This document shows positions 1 to 6,355 of a stretch of DNA of 38,031 bases, piece by piece. The notes beneath the pieces were generated by a model, which did no database searches, was not told where the DNA came from, and worked only from the letters and a program-made list of their open reading frames with translations. The stretch lies in the NCBI GenBank assembly GCA_018242205.1, contig JAFECJ010000040.1:1-38031 (forward strand), read 5' to 3'. Source of the DNA: Pseudomonadota bacterium (GTDB lineage: Bacteria; Pseudomonadota; Alphaproteobacteria; Rhizobiales; Xanthobacteraceae). Made by a program: the position numbers and the translations under genes. Each line of letters begins with the position of its first letter. Position 1 is the first letter of the stretch.

Positions 1-2
1 TG

Positions 3-113
3 CCGCCACCGCCACCGCCACCGACTTATGTCGTCACGCCGCCGCCGCCGACGGTCGTCTATGAGGATGATGACCCCTATTACTATCACCGCTGGGGCTG
101 GCACCGCTGGTGA
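3..113 (+). CDS. C-terminal end of a proline-rich protein (partial)
   Basis: An open frame enters from the left edge and stops at the TGA at 111-113. The visible tail of 36 residues starts with a run of seven prolines, has a second run PPPP, and ends in an acidic then aromatic/His/Trp stretch (YEDDDPYYY, then HRWGWHRW). This composition is typical of small secreted or envelope proteins of Hyphomicrobiales, but no domain is visible and no function is assigned. The start lies outside the window. Confidence 0.5.
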   Translation, partial: PPPPPPPTYVVTPPPPTVVYEDDDPYYYHRWGWHRW

Positions 114-244
114 GCTGGGCGGCCGCGCCGTCCACAGACGGGAAGCCCGAACGCCGCGCCCCGGCGCGGCGGCATTGACGTTGCCCGCTTCATCTGCAAT
201 CTCGCTGATCGCCGTCACCCGTTGGAATCAGCAAGAACAACAAT

Positions 245-775
245 ATGGCTCCTCGTCCTTTCCGCCTCGGCCGCGCCCGCACGGGCCTGGGCATCTTCGC
301 CACCCGCCCCATCAAGAAGCGCACCACCATCGCCGAATATCGCGGCAAGATGCTCGGCATCGACGCGGCGCTGAAGGCGGAGAAGAGCGGCAATCGCTAC
401 CTGTACGAGGTCAACTCGAAGTGGACCATCGACGGCGCCAAGCGCGGTAACATCGCGCGCTATTTCAACCATTCCTGCAATCCCAACGCCGACACCTTCG
501 TCCGCGACCGGCGTGTCTTCATCCGCACCATCAAGAACATCGAGCCGGGTGACGAGATCTGCTACGACTACGGCCGCGATTATCTCAAGAACGTCATCGG
601 CCTGGAGAATTGCCAGTGCTCGCGCTGCCGCAAGCGGCGGGCCAAGCAGCGCGCCGAAGCGCGTGAGCGCAACGCGCGCAAGAAGAAGCGGCTCGCGGCG
701 GCCGCCGCCAAGGGCGTCAAGAAGACCAAGAAGGTCGCGAAGAAAGCCGTCAAGTCGCGCAAGACGCGGCGCTAG
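245..775 (+). CDS. SET-domain protein lysine methyltransferase-like, Lys/Arg-rich tail (copy 1)
   Basis: A 176-aa SET-domain protein; the family transfers a methyl group from S-adenosylmethionine to protein lysines. Visible SET motifs are GRARTGLGIFA near residue 10, NHSCNP at 75-80 (pseudoknot and SAM-binding region) and GDEICYDYG at 102-110 with the catalytic-type tyrosine. A post-SET cysteine cluster follows (C123, C125, C128), which with C78 could hold zinc. Residues 129-176 are almost entirely Lys, Arg and Ala, like a histone H1 tail, and probably bind nucleic acid. The ATG at 245 opens directly on the SET fold; its ribosome site is weak. The next gene starts 4 nt after the stop and encodes a related SET protein. 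Bacterial SET targets are mostly unknown and the substrate cannot be read from sequence. Confidence 0.88.
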   Translation: MAPRPFRLGRARTGLGIFATRPIKKRTTIAEYRGKMLGIDAALKAEKSGNRYLYEVNSKWTIDGAKRGNIARYFNHSCNPNADTFVRDRRVFIRTIKNIEPGDEICYDYGRDYLKNVIGLENCQCSRCRKRRAKQRAEARERNARKKKRLAAAAAKGVKKTKKVAKKAVKSRKTRR

Positions 776-779
776 GCCG

Positions 780-1241
780 ATGGCGAAAGCCAAAGTCCGC
801 ACGCGCAAGGACAAGAGCAAGAACAAGCCGACGCTCTATCGCGTCGGCCGCGCTCGCACCGGGCTCGGCCTGTTCGCCGCCGCCGATATTCCGTCCGGCA
901 AATTGCTGATCGAATATACCGGCATCCGCATCCCGACGCGGCAGGCGCGCGAAATCGACAAGCGCCGCGCTAATAAATATCTGTTCGAGATCGACAACCG
1001 CTTCACCATCGACGGCTCGCCGCGCTCCAACCTCGCGCGCTACGTCAATCACTCCTGCGATCCCAACACTGAAGCCGAGTCGAACCGCGGCCGGCTGATG
1101 TTCCGCACCGTGCGCAAGATCGCCAAGGGCGAGGAGATCACCCTCGATTACGGCGAGGAGCACATGGAGCTGTATTTCGGCCCGGGCGGCTGCCTGTGCG
1201 ACGTCTGCGCGACCGAGAAGAAGAAAAAGAAGAAACGCTGA
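780..1241 (+). CDS. SET-domain protein lysine methyltransferase-like (copy 2)
   Basis: A 153-aa SET-domain protein. Residues 1-19 are a basic leader. The SET core has GRARTGLGLFA (23-33), NHSCDP at 90-95, GEEITLDYG at 117-125 and a post-SET CLCDVC cluster (C138, C140, C143), ending in a run of lysines. It shares much of its core with the preceding gene, so the pair is a tandem duplication that has diverged. The chosen ATG at 780 lies 4 nt after the upstream stop, implying one transcript and coupled translation. The conserved Asn-His and Tyr residues are present in both copies, so both are probably active. It converges on the glutathione S-transferase gene, leaving only 3 nt between stops. Confidence 0.88.
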   Translation: MAKAKVRTRKDKSKNKPTLYRVGRARTGLGLFAAADIPSGKLLIEYTGIRIPTRQAREIDKRRANKYLFEIDNRFTIDGSPRSNLARYVNHSCDPNTEAESNRGRLMFRTVRKIAKGEEITLDYGEEHMELYFGPGGCLCDVCATEKKKKKKR

Positions 1242-1244
1242 GCG

Positions 1245-1955
1245 CTAGGCGTCGAGCTCCGGATAGCGCCGGAAAATTCCGTCCTCATTGAACGGAATAC
1301 GGCGCTCCGACGCGACATAGGTCTTGAGACGATCGCGTTCTGCAACGCGGTCATGAACCTCGATCACGCGCGGCACCTTCTTCTCGAATTTCTTCGCCGC
1401 CTTGGGGAAAGCATAGCGCAGTCCTTCGACCAACTGAAACAGCGACAGATCGGTATAGCTGACGCGCCGGCCGAGAACATAAGGCCCGCCGCTCTTCTCA
1501 ATGATACCGTCGAAATAGCCGAGATATTTCGGCACCCGGTCGGTAAGAAAGTGCCTGGCGTATTGCTTGGCTTCCGCCTTCTGGTCCTCGTAGTACAGCC
1601 CGGTCGCGATCGGATGGTGCGTGTCATGCACCTCCTTGACGAAATCGGTCACCGTCAGTTGCAGGGCATTGAGCCAGAGCCGGGCATTCTCGTCTTTGGG
1701 TGCGAGGCCGAGTCGCGGGCCGAGATAGAACAGGATATTGGCGATCTGGGCGATGGTGAGCTTGCCGCTTCTAAGGAACGGCGGTGCGAAAGGCGGCCGC
1801 TTCTCGCCCTCACCTTTCATCATCGCCATCATCTTCGCCATGCCGCCCTTCTCGCGCGCCACGTCGGTGTATCGGGCGCCGGCGTCCTCGAGCGCCAGGC
1901 GGACGAATTCGCCGCGGCCCTGGATGCCCGGCCAGTAACAGAGTTCGTAAGCCAT
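1245..1955 (-). CDS. glutathione S-transferase family protein
   Basis: A 236-aa cytosolic GST-like protein. The N-terminal thioredoxin-like part begins AYELCYWPGIQGRGEFVRLA, the layout of GST classes whose active residue is an early tyrosine (Y8 here is the candidate). A Met/Lys-rich insertion (about 43-55) lies between the first helix and the PPFLRSGKLTIAQIANI segment that corresponds to the glutathione-contacting loop, although the usual Gln-Ser pair there is replaced. The C-terminal helical domain carries GGPYVLGRRVSYTDLSLFQL, the conserved GST N-capping box and Asp. The ATG at 1955 has a good ribosome site (GGGGAG) a few bases upstream; an upstream extension of the frame lacks one and would run into the neighbouring gene. 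The substrate is unknown. Confidence 0.9.
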   Translation of the reverse strand: MAYELCYWPGIQGRGEFVRLALEDAGARYTDVAREKGGMAKMMAMMKGEGEKRPPFAPPFLRSGKLTIAQIANILFYLGPRLGLAPKDENARLWLNALQLTVTDFVKEVHDTHHPIATGLYYEDQKAEAKQYARHFLTDRVPKYLGYFDGIIEKSGGPYVLGRRVSYTDLSLFQLVEGLRYAFPKAAKKFEKKVPRVIEVHDRVAERDRLKTYVASERRIPFNEDGIFRRYPELDA

Positions 1956-1968
1956 GGCCTTCTCCCCT

Positions 1969-3228
1969 TCAGGCAGACGGCCGGCCGACGACGCGGTTGC
2001 GGCCGCCCTGCTTGGCCTCATAGAGCCGCCGATCGGCGACCTCGAACAGTTCATCGTAGCCCATCGCATCGCGGCCACAGCTCGCCACCCCAATCGACAC
2101 CGTGATTTGCCCGCCAGCCGGATCGCGCGCTGCGGCGACCCCCGCGCGGACGCGTTCGGCGAGTTCGACGCCGTCGTCGGCGCCGAGGCCATCGGCAATG
2201 ACAACGAACTCCTCGCCGCCGAACCGGTAGGTGAAATCCGACAGCCGTGTCGTCGTCATGATCGCGTGCGCCACCTGCTTGAGCATGCGATCGCCGGCGG
2301 CGTGGCCATAGCGGTCGTTGAATTCCTTGAAATGATCGAGATCGATCAGCAACAGCGACAGCGGCCGCCCCGCTTCGGCGGCGCCGTCGACGGCGCGGCG
2401 GCCATAGGCTTCCAGTGAATGCCGGTCGAGCGTTCCGGTCAGCGCATCGCAGCCGGTGCGCGCTAACAGATTCTCGTAGCGCTCGCGGTAGGTCAGCGTA
2501 TCGAACACGTCGCGGATGCGCGGCGCCGCGCGACGGCCGAGCGGCCGGTCCCAGCGGGTGAGATACAGCGTACCAAGAATGCTGTAGAGCGCGACTGCGC
2601 CCATCTTGGCGATCCAGCCGCCGATCAGCACCGGCAGGCCGGCCCCGGTCAGGAAATGCAGACCGGTGAAGAACGCCACCTGGTCGAAGGTCAGCACCGC
2701 GGCGCTCGACACAAGCAGCCGCGCGAACACATGGCCGCCGAACCAGGCGCGCGTACGCTCGTAAAACAGGATGATGATGATGCAATCGAGAAACAGGATC
2801 GCAGTGCCCCACACCATCAGTCCGCCCATTTCGTCGAGGAAGGCGAAATCGGCGGAGCGGCCGGCGGCGAGCGGCAGCACGTTGTGGTGGCGCAGGATGA
2901 ATCCGAGCGCGAAGACGAGAACGTTGCCGAACAGCAAGCCGTAAATCGGCTGACGGACCACCACCGCGTCCTCGCGGATATACAGCAGCAGAAGCAGCAT
3001 CAGCTTGCCGGTGAACAGCACCGTGGAACCTGGCGACGCAACGATGCCGAGAGGCAGCGTCACATAGAAGATGCTGGCGAGATAGGTCTCGAGGAAATGC
3101 AGCACGCCGAGCGCGCAGAAAAACGGACCGAGGCCGATGCGATCCCGCGCGCGCAACAACGTCGCCAACGCGACGAAGTAGAGCAACGCGTCTCCTGCCA
3201 GCAGCAGGACATTCTCGATATCAGCCAT
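1969..3228 (-). CDS. membrane-bound diguanylate cyclase (GGDEF domain)
   Basis: A 419-aa protein that should make cyclic di-GMP from two GTP. Residues 1-225 form about seven hydrophobic segments, a membrane sensor region that I cannot assign to a family with confidence. Residues 250-419 are a GGDEF domain: DALTGTLDRHSL, the metal-binding LLIDLDHFKEFND, and the active site GGEEF at 337-341. A product-inhibition I-site RLSD (328-331) lies five residues before it, so feedback control by c-di-GMP is expected. No EAL domain is present. It lies 13 nt upstream of the GST gene on the same strand and is probably cotranscribed. Cyclic di-GMP controls motility and surface life, which suits the nearby flagellar genes, but that link is inferred. 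Confidence 0.93.
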   Translation of the reverse strand: MADIENVLLLAGDALLYFVALATLLRARDRIGLGPFFCALGVLHFLETYLASIFYVTLPLGIVASPGSTVLFTGKLMLLLLLYIREDAVVVRQPIYGLLFGNVLVFALGFILRHHNVLPLAAGRSADFAFLDEMGGLMVWGTAILFLDCIIIILFYERTRAWFGGHVFARLLVSSAAVLTFDQVAFFTGLHFLTGAGLPVLIGGWIAKMGAVALYSILGTLYLTRWDRPLGRRAAPRIRDVFDTLTYRERYENLLARTGCDALTGTLDRHSLEAYGRRAVDGAAEAGRPLSLLLIDLDHFKEFNDRYGHAAGDRMLKQVAHAIMTTTRLSDFTYRFGGEEFVVIADGLGADDGVELAERVRAGVAAARDPAGGQITVSIGVASCGRDAMGYDELFEVADRRLYEAKQGGRNRVVGRPSA

Positions 3229-3339
3229 TGCCGTTGCACACGGACGAGGCGGTGCAGCCCCGTATGCCCTCGATGGGAAGGTATAGCGGCGCAGGCTTCA
3301 AAAATACAGTGACGACGCGATGCGGTATTTGCATGAGGA

Positions 3340-3364
3340 ACGGACGGCTGGTCAGGCCGTCCGT
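3340..3364 (-). terminator. hairpin after the lectin-like gene
   Basis: A perfect 9-bp stem (ACGGACGGC / GCCGTCCGT) with a 7-nt loop lies about 42 nt after the stop of the lectin-like gene and before the diguanylate cyclase gene. There is no clear U-tract, so it may be only a weak terminator or an mRNA-stabilising hairpin. Confidence 0.4.
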
Positions 3365-3405
3365 CGATGTGACCGCAGATTACGGAGTTGCTCGCAACCG
3401 TCCGC

Positions 3406-4080
3406 TCAGTTGACGGCGAAGCAATACAGAAGGCCGTCACCGCCGGTCGAACGCAGATCGGCTTGCGTGCAACCGCCGCCGGGGCCACGCGATGGATGCG
3501 ACGAGTTCCACGATTTCGACGGCGCATCGTCCTTCAGGCCGATGCGGTCGGCATGGCCGACCATGGCCGTGCCGTCGGTGCTGCTCGTCCAGTTCTTGCA
3601 GGTCATGTCCTTGTCGGCCGGAAAGGCGGTGCCGTCGGGCTGCGAGCCGGTGAGGATGTCGTGCCGGTTCGGTGTGTCGCCGCGACCGTTGATGACCTCG
3701 CCCTTCTCCGACAGCGCCGTCTGTTTGGTGAGGTTGTTCTCGCCGTGCAGGTCGGCGACATCCTTGGCGATGACAACACCTTTGGCGTTGACCCATGGGC
3801 CTTTGCCGATGCGGTCGCGGGCGTTCACCGCGGCCTGCCCTTGGGTCGACAGGTAGGCCCGCCAGGTCTTGGCGCCGGCGCCGGCCGACGCGGCGAGGGT
3901 CTGGCAGTGCCTGTCGGCACCCTCCAGACCACCGAGATTGGCGCCATTGCCCGGCCCAGCACTGGTGACGAAGAAGCTCATGGCCGCCTGCTGCGCCAAG
4001 GCCGGCGGCGTTAGGGCAGGCGCGGCAAGGACGCAGGCGAATGCCGCCGACATCAAGACGGTGACACGACGTTGAGACAT
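3406..4080 (-). CDS. secreted lectin-like protein (DUF1554 / endostatin-like fold)
   Basis: A 224-aa secreted protein. Residues 1-29 form a signal peptide (basic start, Ala/Leu-rich core, cleavage probably after PALAQ). The mature part begins with FFVTSAGPGNGANLGGLEGAD, followed by a Cys, and later carries TWRAYLS, GPWVNAKG, CKNWTSS and SRGPGGGC. This matches the DUF1554-type C-type-lectin-like domain seen in Leptospira and in many Hyphomicrobiales. Four or more cysteines in the mature part would form disulfides outside the cytoplasm. The ATG at 4080 has a good ribosome site (GGGAGG, 8 nt). Ligand and role are unknown; assignment rests on motif recall. Confidence 0.72.
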   Translation of the reverse strand: MSQRRVTVLMSAAFACVLAAPALTPPALAQQAAMSFFVTSAGPGNGANLGGLEGADRHCQTLAASAGAGAKTWRAYLSTQGQAAVNARDRIGKGPWVNAKGVVIAKDVADLHGENNLTKQTALSEKGEVINGRGDTPNRHDILTGSQPDGTAFPADKDMTCKNWTSSTDGTAMVGHADRIGLKDDAPSKSWNSSHPSRGPGGGCTQADLRSTGGDGLLYCFAVN

Positions 4081-4190
4081 GGAACGACCTCCCGGTGTTT
4101 TGGTGCGGACTGAGAGAGGCCGCACCTTGCCGGCAGCTAACACCGAGCCGCCACGCCTATTCCGCAGGCGCTTTGTCGCAGGCCCGCGAC

Positions 4191-4220
4191 AAAGAAAAAG
4201 CCCGGCGCGAGCGCCGGGCT
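4191..4220 (-). terminator. rho-independent terminator of cspA copy 1
   Basis: A perfect 10-bp stem (AGCCCGGCGC / GCGCCGGGCT) is followed on the minus strand by TTTTTCTTT. It lies about 25 nt after the cold-shock gene stop and is a clear intrinsic terminator. Confidence 0.88.
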
Positions 4221-4245
4221 TCGTAGTCCAATCAGCGGAGGCCAA

Positions 4246-4449
4246 TCAGGCCGGCTGCAGATTGCCGGCAGCCTGCTTGCCGCGCTCAGTGACGATCTCG
4301 TACGAGATCTTCTGGCCTTCCACCAGCGAACGCATGCCGGCCTTTTCAACGGCGGTGATGTGGACGAACACGTCCTTCGAGCCGTCGTCCGGCTGAATGA
4401 AGCCGTAGCCTTTTTGGGTGTTGAAGAACTTCACAGTTCCGGTAGCCAT
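4246..4449 (-). CDS. cold-shock protein, CspA family (copy 1)
   Basis: A 67-aa single-domain cold-shock protein that binds single-stranded RNA and DNA. RNP1 (KGYGFI) and RNP2 (VFVHI) are both present in a complete OB fold. The ATG has AAGGA at the right spacing. A second, nearly identical gene lies at 27559-27762 in this window; the two proteins differ at scattered positions. The gene stands alone between its own promoter and terminator and has a leader of roughly 135 nt, a length usual for cold-shock mRNAs that are controlled by leader structure. Whether this copy is cold-induced cannot be seen. Confidence 0.95.
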   Translation of the reverse strand: MATGTVKFFNTQKGYGFIQPDDGSKDVFVHITAVEKAGMRSLVEGQKISYEIVTERGKQAAGNLQPA

Positions 4450-4590
4450 CGTAGTTCCTTTCGCGCTCTGCGTTGTTCGCCGACGCCCCTCGCGTCAGCG
4501 GCAACTATCCGAGTTTTGGGGGATCACTTGCAGCGCAGCCCAAAGCCGGGAGCGAACGAAGATGAGGCCGAAAACCAAGTTGCGGCGGGC

Positions 4591-4619
4591 CAAATAGACG
4601 TTATTCGCGAAAACGTCAA
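4591..4619 (-). promoter_or_regulatory. sigma-70 type promoter of cspA copy 1
   Basis: On the minus strand TTGACG (4614-4619) and TATTTG (4591-4596) are 17 bp apart. A start near 4584 would give a leader of about 135 nt before the ATG at 4449. Confidence 0.6.
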
Positions 4620-4817
4620 CGCCGAACGGTAGAACCGGCAGCGGCGGGGGCCCTCTGCCGGGCAAAGGCCGCTATTCGCCCCCGGTTCAACGCCCTATCG
4701 CAGTGCAACACGCAGTATCGGCAGCAACGACCGCTGTTAAGCAACGTGTAACCATCAGGTTCCAACGCGGCCGCACCGACCTGTCGCGTTTCGCGCCGGC
4801 ATGGCCTCCACCTAAGC

Positions 4818-4847
4818 AAAAACGCGCGCCCGGTTCCGGACGCGCGC
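4818..4847 (-). terminator. rho-independent terminator of the Tim44-domain gene
   Basis: On the minus strand CGCGCG arms enclose an inner CCGG/CCGG pairing and are followed by five Ts. It lies about 28 nt after the gene stop at 4875. Confidence 0.75.
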
Positions 4848-4874
4848 TTGTTTGGTTCGCCGGGGCCGCCGGCT

Positions 4875-5834
4875 TCAGGCCTGCTGGATCGCCGACAGCA
4901 TCCAGTGACCGCCGCGGCTGCGGCGGAAGGTCCACAGTTCGGTCGCCTCCCCGGGCGTGCCGCCTTCGACAACGCGGCCACTGGCGCGCTCTATCATGCT
5001 GTCGGTCAGCGCAAAGCGCATGGCAACGGTTGCGTAGTCGTCGCCGCCTTCGCGCCAGGCTTCAGCCAGATCGCCCTGCAGCAGCTTGACGTCGGTGACC
5101 TGATTGACGAGGCCGCGGCTGGAATTCTCAGCCATGTCCTCCGCGAAGTAGGACACCATCTCAGGCGTCGCCTTGCTGCGCAGCGCGTTGAGGTCTTCGG
5201 CCGAATAGGCCGCTTGGACATCCGACAACAGCCTTTCGAAATCGTCGTAGTCCTGCTTGTCGATGGTGATCGGCTCGCCAGCCGGTGCCGCAGCGCCGCC
5301 GCCGAACAGGCCGCCGAAGCCGCCGCCGAGCGCGCCAGGCGCGGCGCGGGCAGCGCCCGTATCGGGCGACGCCGCCTGCATCGCATAAGCCGGCTGGTTC
5401 CGGCGCTGCCACCAGGCAAAAGCCAGCCGCGCCACGACGATCACCAGCACGACCTGCAGGATCAGGCCGAGGAACGAGGCAAAGCCGCCCATGCCGCCGA
5501 GAAAGCCATGGCCGAACAACATTCCGAACAGGCCGGCGCCGAGGAAGCCGGCGGCGAGACCGCCGAGCAAACCGCCACCGAACAGGCCTGGGCGCGCCGC
5601 CTGGCCGGCGGCAGCGGTGCCAGTCGCCGCAGTCGAGGGCTGGGTGGTCGAGCGTTGTAGCGGCTGCGCCGCGCGCGGCGCTGTCGGCGTGGCCGCAGGC
5701 GCCGAGAAGGTGCGAGCGCCGCGGCTACCGGACGAGAAGCCGCGGCCCGCACGGGCGTCGGCATGGTCGGCAGCAACCAGCGTGAAAATTGTCGCGATCG
5801 CGGCAAAGGCGATCAGCCAGCGATACCGCTTCAT
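4875..5834 (-). CDS. Tim44-domain membrane protein
   Basis: A 319-aa protein. It starts with a signal or anchor helix (about 7-25), then an Ala/Pro/Ser/Thr-rich linker, a Gly/Phe/Leu-rich hydrophobic stretch (GGGLLGGLAAGFLGAGLFGM, about 95-115) and a second membrane segment that includes LGLILQVVLVIVVARLAF. The C-terminal 130 residues form a Tim44-like domain (from ITIDKQDYDDFERLL to LWTFRRSRGGHWMLSAIQ), an NTF2-type fold. Bacterial relatives are often annotated as Tim44-like transporters, but their function is not settled. The ATG at 5834 has a GGGAGG site upstream; an earlier in-frame start at 5927 lacks one. It has its own terminator. Confidence 0.87.
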   Translation of the reverse strand: MKRYRWLIAFAAIATIFTLVAADHADARAGRGFSSGSRGARTFSAPAATPTAPRAAQPLQRSTTQPSTAATGTAAAGQAARPGLFGGGLLGGLAAGFLGAGLFGMLFGHGFLGGMGGFASFLGLILQVVLVIVVARLAFAWWQRRNQPAYAMQAASPDTGAARAAPGALGGGFGGLFGGGAAAPAGEPITIDKQDYDDFERLLSDVQAAYSAEDLNALRSKATPEMVSYFAEDMAENSSRGLVNQVTDVKLLQGDLAEAWREGGDDYATVAMRFALTDSMIERASGRVVEGGTPGEATELWTFRRSRGGHWMLSAIQQA

Positions 5835-6071
5835 CGTAGTCTCTTCCTCCCGGCCCGAAATGGGCGCTAACGACAATAGGTATGCGGCTAGGCGATTGTA
5901 AGGGTTCAGGGCGCCGCTGCGCCTCAAAGCCGCAGGCTGACGGTAACCCCGTGCTTGCCCTTGATTTTACGAAAGGTTTGCCCGCTCACAGCTTGTTCAA
6001 CGGCTCGTGCGGGAACCCCCACGCACCCGGTTTCGTTTTCCGCCCAACAAACGGCATCCGGAGTTGGTGCA

Positions 6072-6335
6072 ATGAAATTTGCGATTCCCGTTGTTGCCCT
6101 GCTGCTGGCGGCCGGTACCGCGGCGCAGGCCAAGCTGACGCCATTCGACGGCGCACGCGAAAGCAACGCGCCGGTGGCATCGGCAAACGTGACGTCGAAC
6201 GAAACGTCGACGGCTTCGACAGCGGAGCAGGATTACTTCCGCGCGCCGCAGGCCGGCGAATCCGCGCGGCCGGGCCGCTGCTCGGTGTCGACCTTCGTCT
6301 TCACCAAGATTCGCCTCGCGCAGGCCTGTTACTGA
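6072..6335 (+). CDS. small secreted protein of unknown function
   Basis: An 87-aa protein with a clean signal peptide (residues 1-20, cleavage likely after AAQA). The mature part is Ala/Ser/Thr/Asn-rich and has two cysteines near its C-terminus that could form a disulfide. GGAG lies about 9 nt before the ATG. It converges on cckA, with 20 nt between stops. I recognise no domain. Confidence 0.65.
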   Translation: MKFAIPVVALLLAAGTAAQAKLTPFDGARESNAPVASANVTSNETSTASTAEQDYFRAPQAGESARPGRCSVSTFVFTKIRLAQACY

Positions 6336-6355
6336 TCGGTCCGCGAAGTTGCGGC

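Larger units (their letters stand above)
4450..4874. other. intergenic region: cspA leader, promoter and upstream terminator
   Basis: This 425-bp stretch contains no convincing gene. From right to left it holds the terminator of the Tim44-domain gene (4818-4847), about 200 bp in which I see nothing definite, the cspA promoter (4591-4619), and the roughly 135-nt cspA leader. Confidence 0.6.
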
